Shown: piece by piece, positions 41,098 to 48,993 of the stretch
Layout of the letters: each line of letters starts with the position of its first letter
How positions within the stretch are numbered: position 1 is the first letter of the stretch
Assembly: GCA_031285295.1 (NCBI GenBank)
Contig: JAITWK010000033.1
Coordinates: 1 to 64,000 of the forward strand
DNA: 64,000 nt
Direction: 5' to 3'
From: Deltaproteobacteria bacterium
GTDB taxonomy: Bacteria; Desulfobacterota; Desulfovibrionia; Desulfovibrionales; Desulfovibrionaceae
Made by a program: the position numbers and the translations under genes
The notes under the pieces: generated by a model
Databases searched by the model: none
What the model saw: only the letters and a program-made list of their open reading frames with translations
What the model was told of the DNA's origin: nothing

Positions 41098-41196
41098 TTA
41101 TTTTCCGCGCCCGTCTTTCGGCCTCTTCGTCAACCAGCCGCGCAAATCCCGGCGCAGTATGGCTATTTCTTCCTGGTGGCTAGATTTCGCGGCCAT
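41098..41196 (-). CDS. 32-residue microprotein
   Basis: MAAKSSHQEEIAILRRDLRG and a Lys/Arg-rich end. The start overlaps the end of the 74-residue gene upstream by 17 bp, and the sequence GATGAAGC/GTGAAGC before the ATG is repeated before the next gene. Charged helix; function unknown. Confidence 0.45.
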   Translation of the reverse strand: MAAKSSHQEEIAILRRDLRGWLTKRPKDGRGK

Positions 41197-41404
41197 GCTT
41201 CACCCTGTCCCTTTCTTCCGCCCGTTTCGCATTATTGAACCGCTCCAAAGCCCCAACCAGATACCCCGTAATCCGCCTTGTCCGCTCAAAACCCACCCCG
41301 GCCCCAACCATTTTGTTGCCGTCACCGATATGGTCAGCCGCCTGCTCCTGCATGGCGGCGATGGCTTCGGCTTGCGCGGCCTGGACGCGATCAAGGCTGC
41401 TCAC
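41180..41404 (-). CDS. Hypothetical helical protein, GTG start
   Basis: 74 residues if started at GTG 41404, whose GTGA overlaps the stop of the 25-residue frame upstream. SLDRVQAAQAEAIAAMQEQA and RTRRITGYLVGALERFNN suggest a helical, DNA-binding-type small protein. No ATG is available in this frame. Confidence 0.55.
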   Translation of the reverse strand: MSSLDRVQAAQAEAIAAMQEQAADHIGDGNKMVGAGVGFERTRRITGYLVGALERFNNAKRAEERDRVKHGREI

Positions 41405-41478
41405 AGCCACCGCAGCACTTCGGGCCGGGTCTGCCCTGAATTGTTTATTTTGGCGTCAGCTGTTTTTTCACCGCTCAT
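41401..41478 (-). CDS. 25-residue leader microprotein
   Basis: ATG 41478 (AAGGG upstream), MSGEKTADAKINNSGQTRP..., ending in TGA within GTGA of the next start. It may serve mainly for translational coupling. Confidence 0.35.
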   Translation of the reverse strand: MSGEKTADAKINNSGQTRPEVLRWL

Positions 41479-41525
41479 TTCGTCTTTTCCCTTGTCGCTG
41501 TGGGGTTTGCTTATTTGATCGCAAA

Positions 41526-42152
41526 TCATCGCAGCACTTCGGCCAGTTCGCTATTGCGCAATTGCCCGAAGCGGCGCATGTCCTGGCCGAAGGGATCAAT
41601 TTCTCCAACCTGATTCATGGCCCGGCGCTCCCGGCTGCCGATAAACCGACTCGCTGGACGCTCTTTTTTGCAGCGCATGAAATAATCAAAATCGTCAACT
41701 CCCCCGGCAAAATTATGTGGGATAAGCTCCCCGCCCATTTGCATGGCTTCGGCCTTGGTTTTCGCCCGATTCCCGGCGTTCGGGAAACAGCGACAGGGTA
41801 CGAACATGCGCAAATAAGTGCCTTCGGCATCTGGTAGCCAAGCGTGAAAGCCACTGCCCGGAATATCAAATCTGCCGGAGCAATCCGGGCAAGTGCGTTG
41901 CTCAAACTGCACCTTGTGCGGGTTTAAGCGCCTCCATTCGGGCCAGAAGTCATGCACAATGGCCTTGCTCACGTTTTGCGGCAGCTTATCCAGCTCGACG
42001 ACTTTTTCACAAAGCCACTCGAAAAATTCAGACGGGAGGTTTTCCACTCGCCGAAAAATCATTTCCTGAATATTCGGGCCTGGCGCAGACATGCGAAAAG
42101 TTCCAAAAATCACGCCAAGATAGCGGTTTAATTCGGGCATTGTGACGCTCAT
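41526..42152 (-). CDS. Replication-associated hypothetical protein
   Basis: 208 residues. LPSEFFEWLCEKVVELDKLP, FWPEWRRLNPHKVQFEQRTC and CPDCSGRFDIPGSGFHAWLP with a single CxxC. It overlaps the stop of the replication initiator gene by 4 bp and may act with it, occupying the lambda P (helicase loader) position, though no AAA motifs are seen. Confidence 0.6.
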   Translation of the reverse strand: MSVTMPELNRYLGVIFGTFRMSAPGPNIQEMIFRRVENLPSEFFEWLCEKVVELDKLPQNVSKAIVHDFWPEWRRLNPHKVQFEQRTCPDCSGRFDIPGSGFHAWLPDAEGTYLRMFVPCRCFPNAGNRAKTKAEAMQMGGELIPHNFAGGVDDFDYFMRCKKERPASRFIGSRERRAMNQVGEIDPFGQDMRRFGQLRNSELAEVLR

Positions 42153-43141
42153 GCTGTATTCCTTTTTTTCGCTTGCCTTTGCCGTTCCATTTCCTCAATT
42201 GCCGCCGTAGTTTCAGAGTTTGCCCGGTCAATCCAGCTTTGCGATTGCCCCGGCAAAGCCCTGCCCTCCGGCGCGGCCCTTGGTTGCATCGTCCACTGCC
42301 GTTCTCGTAAAAACCGGGCAAGGCCGGGCGCAAATCCCCGCTGCCACTCGCTGTCTTTCGCCTTGAGGCGGTCTATGCCCTCGAAAACGACACTCAGGCC
42401 CGGCCAGAGCCTTGAGGCTCGAAGCTGTTTGTACTCGATAAAACCCGCAAGTTCGGCCTCCGGCTTGGCTTCGCGGCTGTAATATTCCCGAAGTTCAACA
42501 AACTCGATGCCGGGCATATCACCTGCCAAATCTACAGACTCCGGGCTTGGCGGTTCGTCTTGTGCGTTTTCTGCCTGGGAGCATGAATTTGAAAATTCCA
42601 AATCACACACCCCGGAATCGGAAGGCGCAGGTGCGCACGTCCCTTCTTTCCCGGTATTACTTACAGGGGGGTTGTATTTCTCTTCTTTCTTCTCTTCTCT
42701 TATCTTATCTAATCTAGGTGACATCGCGTGACCGGCTGTGACATCCTGTGACATCGCGTGACATTCTGCCCGTAAAGCCTCTAATTCCGCCTTTTCCTGT
42801 GACAATTTTTCGCGCTCACGCTGGAGGCGTTTCCTTTCGGCTGCGGATTCGTCCTTATTCTGGCGCTCGTCCCATTTTGCGATCCGGCCATCAACAATCA
42901 GTCCCTTTGCCTCAATAGCGGACATGATTTTTTGGCAAGCCCCATCTTCCAGACCAAAGAGAGCATCAAAACTATCGCAGTCAAAACCCTCAACACACCC
43001 ACGGTCTTGCGCCTGTGAAGCCCTTTCAAGGAGTGCGGCCCAGACCGCCAGTGTCGAGGGCAGAGTTTGGCCGCTACGCCTTGCAATGAGCGAAAATTTA
43101 GGGTCTGTAACGCAACCGTGAAACCAGCGCAGCCATTCCAT
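42149..43141 (-). CDS. Replication initiator (lambda O-like) carrying the origin
   Basis: 330 residues. N-terminal winged-helix region (MEWLRWFHGCVTDPKFSLIA ... LPSTLAVWAALLERAS ... LFGLEDGACQKIMSAIEAKG) like DUF1376/phage replication proteins. A charged coiled coil (95-125) follows, then a low-complexity linker (130-200) and a C-terminal domain (EFVELREYYSREAKPEAELA, FEGIDRLKAKDSEWQRGFAP). The linker is encoded by DNA holding five tandem 10-bp iterons and a pyrimidine/AT-rich tract, as in lambda O. It should bind the iterons and load the replisome. Confidence 0.75.
   Translation of the reverse strand: MEWLRWFHGCVTDPKFSLIARRSGQTLPSTLAVWAALLERASQAQDRGCVEGFDCDSFDALFGLEDGACQKIMSAIEAKGLIVDGRIAKWDERQNKDESAAERKRLQREREKLSQEKAELEALRAECHAMSQDVTAGHAMSPRLDKIREEKKEEKYNPPVSNTGKEGTCAPAPSDSGVCDLEFSNSCSQAENAQDEPPSPESVDLAGDMPGIEFVELREYYSREAKPEAELAGFIEYKQLRASRLWPGLSVVFEGIDRLKAKDSEWQRGFAPGLARFLRERQWTMQPRAAPEGRALPGQSQSWIDRANSETTAAIEEMERQRQAKKRNTA
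42671..42767. repeat. ori: Putative replication origin: five tandem 10-bp iterons and AT-rich tract
   Basis: Repeats at 42718, 42728, 42738, 42748 and 42758, each starting GTGAC: GTGACATCGC, GTGACCGGCT, GTGACATCCT, GTGACATCGC, GTGACATTCT. The 10-bp period is near one helical turn and is not a multiple of three, so it is not a coding repeat. A C/T-rich, easily melted tract (42671-42715) lies beside it. Confidence 0.7.
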
Positions 43142-43233
43142 AACCGTTTTCTCCAGAGGTTTTTTATGCCTTCTATCCCAACCTCAAATTTCCGCCCGTA
43201 AGCGGCGCAAAGGGCGCAAAGTATTTTCAATTT

Positions 43234-43792
43234 TCACGGGTTCACCTCAAAAAATGCCCTGGCGAACCCTGCCGGGGTCTGGCTTCTGGCATTCTTTGTT
43301 GCCTGACTTTTCCCGCCGTACTGCGTATGCATCATGCTGCCCTGCACAGGCTCAACGCTCCTGTCTTCGCCCAGCAAAAGTTTGAGGGGGGGGGGTAAAG
43401 CTCCCCCATAGGCACGTCTTTTTGGTGTACGGATCTCCAAAATCGCAGGGATTGAAATACATCTGCGGCTTGCCCAAATAACGCACAAGTTTGCCTATAG
43501 GGTTTTCTAGCGCCCACCATTTGGGCTTACAGGCAACAACAAGGCGTATACAGGCATCCACCACGGACAAAGCCTCAACCATATCCGCATCAGAGCGCGG
43601 CCAGCGATTGCCGGATACCGCAAAACAGGTGCAGGGCGGCGCGGCCAGAATCCCGTGGATGTTGTCCATGCGCTCAAGTAGCCGCACATCCTGCCCGTGT
43701 TGCAAGTCAACGCGGATAACGTCATATCCGGCATCGACATAGGGCTGGCTCCAGGTGCCGGAAAAATCGCACAAGGACAGAATACGGCGCAT
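43234..43792 (-). pseudogene. Cytosine-C5 methyltransferase-like gene with homopolymer frameshift
   Basis: ATG 43792: MRRILSLCDFSGTWSQPYVD, VIRVDLQHGQDVRLL, PPCTCFAVSGNRWPR (motif IV Pro-Cys) and LENPIGKLVRYLG (motif VI-like Glu-Asn). At a run of ten C (coding strand, 43386-43395) the frame goes to a stop at 43352; with nine C it continues LKLLLGEDRSVEPVQGSM and HTQYGGKSQATKNARS to a stop at 43234 (about 185 residues). That C-terminus looks native. The run may be phase variable, slip during transcription, or be a sequencing error. Confidence 0.75.
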
Positions 43793-43917
43793 TATATCGC
43801 CCTCATTATGTTCTTGCGCTTGACTTTCCCCGCTTCCATCATCATAATTCCACCAGTGTTAAAGGCTGTTAAAAGGTTTTTGCGTCTCTGGCCCCTGGTT
43901 CGCGCCGGGGGTTTTGT

Positions 43918-44688
43918 TTAACCTATCCCCGGCAACGTGCCTTGCTGCAAAAGCGTGGCCTCGTTGGCAAAACGCATACCTAAATCATCAACAGTATATT
44001 CGCCGGTATACTTTTTACCTTTGTGATCCTTCGGAAGCCATGAATCCATCTCAAGCATCCGATGCCAAATGGCCGGGAAGTGATTGTATATCTTCCGCGC
44101 CCGCTCAATTCCGCCAAGAGGACAAACTGTGCAACTTACCCGGTCGAAAATGTCGTATAAACCGCTCCAATAAAAACCACGTTCTTTGCAGTAGGAGAGA
44201 GCTTGCGTCTCTGTAGTTCCCCATGTGACCATCGGATAATCGTAGCCTTGGAAATTCGGGATTTTCTTCTTGCTGTGTTCTTGCGCCCGTCCCTGCTCGT
44301 CCGCTGCATAACCGATGGCTTGTACAATTGGAAAAACAAGGCCGCGCCATGTCAGGGCATTCGTATGTGCGGCCATCGCGCTACGCTTTTCAGCCGTACA
44401 CCAACGGCTACGCATCTTTGCCCAACCATACCCGGCGAGTCCCTTAAATTCTCCGCGAGTGCGGATTTTCTTTGAAAACATAAAATCAAAGGGTTCACGC
44501 GGCTTTAAGACTGTCACCTTCTGCTTTATAAAATCTTCCACCTGGGCGATGTGCGGCTCCATTTCAGGAAACTCCCAGCCGGTATCAAAATAGACAATAT
44601 CGGCCATTTTGATACCTAGTTCGTGCAGGCGCAGCACCATGTAGGTACTATCCTTGCCGCCAGAGAATGAAGGAATGATGCTTGCCAT
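43918..44688 (-). CDS. Second PAPS reductase-like protein with Cys cluster
   Basis: 256 residues from ATG 44688, which overlaps the stop of the gene upstream (TAATG). P-loop SFSGGKDSTYMVLRLHELGI, DTGWEFPEMEPHIAQVEDFI, MRSRWCTAEKRSAMAAHTN and VSCTVCPLGGIERARKIYN. The C-x2-C-P and RWC cysteines suggest an Fe-S cluster as in phage PAPS reductase/adenine nucleotide hydrolases. It is not closely related to the copy at 35480. May serve DNA modification. Confidence 0.85.
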   Translation of the reverse strand: MASIIPSFSGGKDSTYMVLRLHELGIKMADIVYFDTGWEFPEMEPHIAQVEDFIKQKVTVLKPREPFDFMFSKKIRTRGEFKGLAGYGWAKMRSRWCTAEKRSAMAAHTNALTWRGLVFPIVQAIGYAADEQGRAQEHSKKKIPNFQGYDYPMVTWGTTETQALSYCKERGFYWSGLYDIFDRVSCTVCPLGGIERARKIYNHFPAIWHRMLEMDSWLPKDHKGKKYTGEYTVDDLGMRFANEATLLQQGTLPGIG

Positions 44689-44969
44689 TACTCCACCCAT
44701 CTCCTTTTCATTCGCTTCATCAACTTCCTTCTCTCCCGGCTCCAGCGCTTCGGGTAGGTTTTATCCTCACGCCAGGCCGTGACAATTTTCCCGTCATGCC
44801 CCAGAACTACCCGCAAGCGGCCTCTGGCAAACACGCGCCGCCTTTCGTTGGTTTCGATACACACGCCACGGCTGATAGCCACGATTACGCTGTTAATGGT
44901 AATCTGCCGCTGTTCGCAGCGTTTGGCCGCGTGAAGGGATATAACCAGGGCGGGGAGGTGACGGGTCAT
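44688..44969 (-). CDS. DUF4258-like small protein
   Basis: 93 residues. HAAKRCEQRQITINSVIVAI and RLRVVLGHDGKIVTAWREDK fit the DUF4258/toxin-like fold (H-x-x-x-R ... strand-rich end). The tail is very basic (RRKLMKRMKRRWVE). Its ATG overlaps the stop of the previous gene as TAATG. It may bind RNA. Confidence 0.65.
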   Translation of the reverse strand: MTRHLPALVISLHAAKRCEQRQITINSVIVAISRGVCIETNERRRVFARGRLRVVLGHDGKIVTAWREDKTYPKRWSRERRKLMKRMKRRWVE

Positions 44970-45133
44970 TATTTCTTACCGCCCAGGAGCCGCTCCATTG
45001 CCGCGATCATTTCCTCTTCGCGCTGAATCATTCGCCTGATAAAAAACTCCGGCCAGCGGTCAAAATCCCGCGCTTCCAGTTTTTGCCGGAGAATCGCTAT
45101 CCAGTTTTCTTGGAAAATTAGTGCGCTGGTCAT
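44969..45133 (-). CDS. 54-residue hypothetical protein
   Basis: ATG 45133: MTSALIFQENWIAILRQKLE ... FFIRRMIQREEEMIAAMERL. Mostly charged helix. TAATG overlap with the DUF4258 gene supports it as coding. Confidence 0.55.
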   Translation of the reverse strand: MTSALIFQENWIAILRQKLEARDFDRWPEFFIRRMIQREEEMIAAMERLLGGKK

Positions 45134-45238
45134 GGTCTGCTCTCAAATTTGGGAACCATTATATTATGTTCTAAAATTTATTCCAGCCTTATGCTCATTT
45201 GTACAACATGGTGAAAAATATAGGCATAATTTCACCAC

Positions 45239-45985
45239 CTACAGCCCAAGGGCCAGTTGCTGAGTTGGTGCTGATCTGCCAGTCAGATTCAAAAGGCCGC
45301 GCTCGTGCCAAGCCTGTTCAATCCGGCGACAAGCGATGTCAAAATATTTGGGGTCAAGTTCAGTGCCGATGAATTTGCGGCCAAGGTTTAGCGCGGCAAC
45401 GCCGGTTGTGCCGGAACCCATGAAGGGGTCGAGGATGGTGTCACCGAAATCGCTAAAATCAGCTACGAATTGCTGGATCAGGGACAAAGGCTTTTGTGTG
45501 GGATGTTCGCCGGAAATCTTGGGAATATCATAAACACCATGCCTGCCGCCGCCGTTCCAGTGTTTTTTGCCTTCACGATGACAGAAAGCTATAGCCTCCC
45601 ACCCTGTACCCGGCCTATCTCCGGTGAATTGCGGCGCACCATTGCGCTTAACCCACATGCCAAAGCGAACCAGTAAACCAGCTTCATCAAGCAAATGCAT
45701 ATATCGCCATTCGCAGGTCATTACGACCCAGCGGCGGGATAAAGCGCAGAGCGTAGAAACGGAAGAAACAAAATCCTCCGGTGAAATATGCTCAAAAGTA
45801 GTGATAAGTTTTTTTATTTCAGCACTGCCGCTATAGCGGTGTTCAGGGTGTGTCCGCGCTCCGGCATGCGTCTGTTGTCCATACGGCGGATCGGTAATCA
45901 CCACGTCCACAGGCTCAAGAGTCGGTAAAATGTCCCGACAATCGCCGCAATACAGCGTGGCATCGCCTATTTGCTCAACTCGCAT
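45239..45985 (-). CDS. DNA N6-adenine or N4-cytosine methyltransferase
   Basis: 248 residues. Motif IV ITDPPYGQQTHAG, target-related region YKWx-like segment EHPTQKPLSLIQQFVADF and motif I ILDPFMGSGTTGVAALNLG with GTELDPKYFDIACRRIEQ. The order (IV before I) is the beta class. A solitary phage methylase, probably protecting DNA from host restriction. Confidence 0.93.
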   Translation of the reverse strand: MRVEQIGDATLYCGDCRDILPTLEPVDVVITDPPYGQQTHAGARTHPEHRYSGSAEIKKLITTFEHISPEDFVSSVSTLCALSRRWVVMTCEWRYMHLLDEAGLLVRFGMWVKRNGAPQFTGDRPGTGWEAIAFCHREGKKHWNGGGRHGVYDIPKISGEHPTQKPLSLIQQFVADFSDFGDTILDPFMGSGTTGVAALNLGRKFIGTELDPKYFDIACRRIEQAWHERGLLNLTGRSAPTQQLALGL

Positions 45986-45995
45986 AGTTCACCGT

Positions 45996-46148
45996 TCAAA
46001 AGGTTACGAAAAAAGTGATTAACGCCGCTGCCAGCCAGTATCCGATCATCCGCCATTCTCCCCACCCTCCGGAATATGCGTAGCCAGCCGCAGCCGCCAC
46101 ATCGAGGACGATTAAAACCGTTGGGAACAGGCGCGGGTCAAAATTCAT
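45996..46148 (-). CDS. Small membrane protein
   Basis: 50 residues from ATG 46148 (GGTGGAG upstream). Two hydrophobic segments: TVLIVLDVAAAAGYAYSGG and MIGYWLAAALITFFVTF. Function unknown. Confidence 0.6.
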   Translation of the reverse strand: MNFDPRLFPTVLIVLDVAAAAGYAYSGGWGEWRMIGYWLAAALITFFVTF

Positions 46149-46828
46149 TTTTTTCTCCACCGCTGTTCTCGTGGGCGTCTGTTTTTTGCTTGCTCTAACC
46201 ATGTGGCCCATCGGCAGTTAGAAGGTTCATAATTTCCATTTACATCAATTCTATCTATTGTTAATTTGTGTGAATATCCATGTGACAGAGACCATTCCCT
46301 GAAAACTCTATAATCATTCCATTCATTGCAAATAGTTATTCCGCGTCCGCCATAGCTATTATAACGATTATTAGACGCCCTATTGCATCTATCTCTTATT
46401 CCTACCCATATTTTATATAATCTTTCTTTTTTTCCACGATATGCATAACCATGAATTTTATTTTTATTCGATGTTATCTCGCTCTTTAAACAGCCACAAC
46501 TTTTTGTATGACCTGATAATAATTTATATTTACTAATAATTTTAATATTCCCGCATTCGCACTTACACTTAAATTTATACGAATCAATTTTTGATAAAAT
46601 TAAAAATCGTCCGTATTTTTCTCCTGGTAAAATATTTTTTGCTGTGCGAACTATACAGCCACAACTCTTTGTAGCGCCTGAATTTAAATTATTTCCAGTT
46701 ACAAGAGTTTTATTGCCACACGAACACATGCATTCCCAAACTATATGGGAACATTTGCGCACTTCAGACTCTCGAAGAACTAAAAGCCTACCGTATATCT
46801 TACCTGTCAAGTCTATTTTATTAGGCAC
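46145..46828 (-). CDS. Free-standing HNH homing endonuclease
   Basis: 227 residues from GTG 46828 with AGGAG 6 nt upstream. Two C-x-CG...SCGC zinc-binding repeats (CMCSCGNKTLVTGNNLNSG, CGC; CKCECGNIKIISKYKLLSG, CGC), then the HNH core YNSYGGRGITICNEWNDYR, LTIDRIDVNGNYEPSNCRW and EQAKNRR. It is far richer in A+T than its neighbours, a mark of recent arrival. It overlaps the end of the 46821 gene and the start of the small membrane gene and may have inserted between them. Confidence 0.88.
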   Translation of the reverse strand: MPNKIDLTGKIYGRLLVLRESEVRKCSHIVWECMCSCGNKTLVTGNNLNSGATKSCGCIVRTAKNILPGEKYGRFLILSKIDSYKFKCKCECGNIKIISKYKLLSGHTKSCGCLKSEITSNKNKIHGYAYRGKKERLYKIWVGIRDRCNRASNNRYNSYGGRGITICNEWNDYRVFREWSLSHGYSHKLTIDRIDVNGNYEPSNCRWATWLEQAKNRRPREQRWRKK

Positions 46829-47084
46829 ATCTGTCTCCTGCCGGAAGGCTGTAATCCAGCCCACCAAGCATGTACCCATTAGCCCCGGCGATAGGGTCAG
46901 CCCGGCGCGATTTGCGGCTTACAGGCGCTTTAAAGCTGTTCGCGTAGTCCACCGCTCTTTCCTGCACTTTCACCGTCACCTCTTTCAAAAGGCGGTCGGC
47001 TTCGCTAAGATCCTCTGCGGTAACGACAGCATCCGGCCAGCGGGAAAACCGCGATTCAAGTTCGGCCAGCGATTTTATGAGCAT
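46821..47084 (-). CDS. Hypothetical early protein
   Basis: 87 residues from ATG 47084 (GAGG upstream). LAELESRFSRWPDAVVTAED and LKEVTVKVQERAVDYANSFK form charged helices; the C-terminus PIAGANGYMLGGLDYSLPAG may have been altered by insertion of the HNH gene that follows. Confidence 0.6.
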   Translation of the reverse strand: MLIKSLAELESRFSRWPDAVVTAEDLSEADRLLKEVTVKVQERAVDYANSFKAPVSRKSRRADPIAGANGYMLGGLDYSLPAGDRCA

Positions 47085-47278
47085 TTTGACACCTCATATT
47101 GGCGTACCTGATCCAACAAGCAATCCCGCTCCGATTCCGCCTTGTCCGCTCTGGCTTCGGCGTCTTTGCATTTTGCAGTCAGGGCAAAAATGGTGTTTGC
47201 CAGTTCAATGGCTCTTGCCTCGGCAGCGTCCAGCTTTGCCTGTATGTGTTCAAACAAATCTTTATAGTCCTTAGGCAT
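47075..47278 (-). CDS. Small coiled-coil protein
   Basis: 67 residues from ATG 47278 (GGAGGG upstream). LFEHIQAKLDAAEARAIELA and KDAEARADKAESERDCLLDQ give continuous heptads. It overlaps the start of the next gene by 10 bp. Confidence 0.6.
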   Translation of the reverse strand: MPKDYKDLFEHIQAKLDAAEARAIELANTIFALTAKCKDAEARADKAESERDCLLDQVRQYEVSKCS

Positions 47279-47288
47279 TGCCGCCCTC

Positions 47289-47381
47289 CTACCTGTCTAT
47301 CTGGTCAAAAATAACGACTATAACCACGACTGCCGCCACCATTGCCGGGAAAACCCACAAAAAGGCCAAGTCATCCATCAT
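47289..47381 (-). CDS. 30-residue single-pass membrane peptide
   Basis: ATG 47381 directly follows the TAG of the zinc-ribbon gene, with GGAGGAAGGG upstream. MMDDLAFLWVFPAMVAAVV then VIVVIFDQIDR: one transmembrane segment. Supported only by coupling and composition. Confidence 0.4.
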   Translation of the reverse strand: MMDDLAFLWVFPAMVAAVVVIVVIFDQIDR

Positions 47382-47498
47382 CTACCCTTCCTCCCATCTT
47401 CCGGCCCGGCAGTCCGGGCAGATTAAAAACCAGCGGCCCGTGTTATACGCAAACAAGCGCCTTGGCCGGGCGCAGGAACCGCAATGAGGGCAGTGCAT
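47382..47498 (-). CDS. 38-residue zinc-ribbon protein
   Basis: MHCPHCGSCARPRRLFAYNT then FLICPDCRAGRWEEG. CPHC and CPDC form a compact zinc ribbon. It starts 3 bp after the stop of the CII-like gene. Confidence 0.6.
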   Translation of the reverse strand: MHCPHCGSCARPRRLFAYNTGRWFLICPDCRAGRWEEG

Positions 47499-47500
47499 AA

Positions 47501-47941
47501 TCAGGTCCGCTTGCCTTCGTTAAAATCCCGGCGGTATCGAATTGCTGTTTGCTGGAGTTCGGTAACAACTTCATTAATGGCGGCATCAACAAGGTTCGGG
47601 TGCGCCTTTTCCTCGATAAGTATGTTCGCCTTGCCCAAAGCGCCGTAATCGTCCAGGCGTTCACCGGGCAGGTCTTTGTCGGGTTCGGTTTTTATGGGTT
47701 CCGTTCTGCGGCCGCACAGGGAAGTCAGTACTGTGTGGGATGAAAAATCCTGTGTCTTGAACATAATCTTGAGCCAGGATTCCACTGATAGGTGACGTTT
47801 TTCTTCGGGGTCGGGGTTCGGCTTGCAAATCCTGTCCAGATATTGCTCCGAATGCCCAAGGCAATCAGCAATATCTTTGGCGGGTATGTCACTGCCGTAA
47901 ACTGTGCGCCGCACCGCGATAATGAATGATTTAAAGTCCAT
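47501..47941 (-). CDS. CII-like phage regulatory protein
   Basis: 146 residues. FKSFIIAVRRTVYGSDIPAK DIADCLGHSEQYLDRIC is given in two parts; it is the pattern of the CP76/CII-like regulators of lambdoid and P2-like phages, with an N-terminal helix-turn-helix. It heads the long leftward early/replication operon and probably acts on the repeated sites upstream (47968-48084). Confidence 0.7.
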   Translation of the reverse strand: MDFKSFIIAVRRTVYGSDIPAKDIADCLGHSEQYLDRICKPNPDPEEKRHLSVESWLKIMFKTQDFSSHTVLTSLCGRRTEPIKTEPDKDLPGERLDDYGALGKANILIEEKAHPNLVDAAINEVVTELQQTAIRYRRDFNEGKRT

Positions 47942-47967
47942 TAAACTTTCACCTGTTTTATTGTTCC

Positions 47968-48084
47968 TGAATTGCTAAAATTCACCCATCAATACAATTT
48001 ATAACTCTGGATTTTTTCTCAAACCCTTGAATTGCTGAAAATATACAAAAGCTATCACTTATACATTAGAGTAACTTGCTAAAT
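47968..48084. promoter_or_regulatory. Three repeated operator-like sequences
   Basis: TGAATTGCTAAAA (47968), TGAATTGCTGAAA (48028) and TAACTTGCTAAAT (48072) lie in the divergent gap between the CII-like gene and the rightward gene at 48101. Spacing is 60 and 44 bp. They probably bind a phage regulator. Confidence 0.5.
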
Positions 48085-48100
48085 CTGGACTGACTCTAAA

Positions 48101-48433
48101 ATGGATAACCCTGTCCCGCTCCCTGCCTGCACCGCTTATGCAGCCCAGCGCCTAACCCTGGACGGCCAGCCAGTTATTAAGGTTTGCTTAATCACTGCCG
48201 CCGCCGTCTTTTTTCGAACCTACGCCCCGCCGCTCACTATGGACGGGGCTATCAGGGCCGCGCTGCGCTCCACCGGCTTGCCGTCTGCATTTGTGCAAGG
48301 GCGGCTTTGGGATAAGGAGCAATCACAAAAAATCGTTAAATTTCAAAAATATAGCCTTTTATGTCGCCCTTCCGCGACCCCTCGTGTTAGCCTCGAACTG
48401 CCCGCCCCATCCTCAACCGAGGAGACTTTATGA
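48101..48433 (+). CDS. Hypothetical early protein
   Basis: 110 residues: MDNPVPLPACTAYAAQRLTL, VCLITAAAVFFRTYAPPLTM and IVKFQKYSLLCRPSATPRVS. No family recognised. Its stop overlaps the next start (ATGA). It is rightward, divergent from the CII-like gene. The weak coding character of its end lowers confidence. Confidence 0.5.
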   Translation: MDNPVPLPACTAYAAQRLTLDGQPVIKVCLITAAAVFFRTYAPPLTMDGAIRAALRSTGLPSAFVQGRLWDKEQSQKIVKFQKYSLLCRPSATPRVSLELPAPSSTEETL

Positions 48434-48684
48434 TCGTTCACACCAGCTATGACGGCCTTGCCGCCCTGACCGCAGTTCGTGACTTAACCATCCTGCTCAT
48501 TCAAAAAGGCGCTATCGCCAAAGCTGACGGCCTGGGCGTCTTCACCCAAGGCGCGGCATTACATGCAGAAGCCGCCACACGCACATCCACAGATGCCAAC
48601 AAACACGCCGCAGAAGCCCTGCGGCAGTGTGGCGCGGAAATTGAAGCCAATTTCCAGGGAGGGTGCATTCAGGCTCAAGACTGA
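48430..48684 (+). CDS. Hypothetical early protein
   Basis: 84 residues: LAALTAVRDLTILLIQKGAI, ALHAEAATRTSTDANKHAAE. A helical, Ala-rich protein. Its end overlaps the convergent repressor gene by 10 bp. ATGA coupling with the gene before it. Confidence 0.5.
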   Translation: MIVHTSYDGLAALTAVRDLTILLIQKGAIAKADGLGVFTQGAALHAEAATRTSTDANKHAAEALRQCGAEIEANFQGGCIQAQD

Positions 48685-48902
48685 GCATGGGTGTCCTCGC
48701 AAGCATGCGTTGATTTAGGTGTAAGAATCAGAGGGGCGCCCACGGCATCAACCAGCTTTTGAACTTGCGACATGCGCAAGTCGTTGCCATTCTTGGCCCT
48801 GAAAACGGTAGATCTGCTGACGTTGGCCTTGGCTGCCAAACTATCCGGGCCGCAAATTCCTCTGAGGAAGAAGTCCGCCATGTAAATTTTTAGAGTTTTC
48901 AT
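48675..48902 (-). CDS. Cro/CI-type HTH regulator
   Basis: 75 residues. DSLAAKANVSRSTVFRAKNG followed by MSQVQKLVDAVGAPL is a helix-turn-helix of the XRE class (A-x-x-x-x-VSRSTVxR). No peptidase domain, so Cro-like in size. It faces the gene at 48994 across a 91-bp operator region, the likely lysogeny switch. Confidence 0.8.
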   Translation of the reverse strand: MKTLKIYMADFFLRGICGPDSLAAKANVSRSTVFRAKNGNDLRMSQVQKLVDAVGAPLILTPKSTHACEDTHAQS

Positions 48903-48970
48903 GAACCAATTGTAGCTAATCAGAAACTATAAATCAAGTATTGGTATCTAATTATTTTGTTTCTTTTTTG

Positions 48971-48984
48971 ATACTATTTAGTAT
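48971..48984. promoter_or_regulatory. Palindromic operator in the switch region
   Basis: ATACTATTTAGTAT, a 14-bp dyad, just before the 48994 gene. The decamer GATACTATTT at its left edge is repeated in the promoter at 51079-51088, so one regulator may control both. Confidence 0.5.
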
Positions 48985-48993
48985 GGTGAGCCT

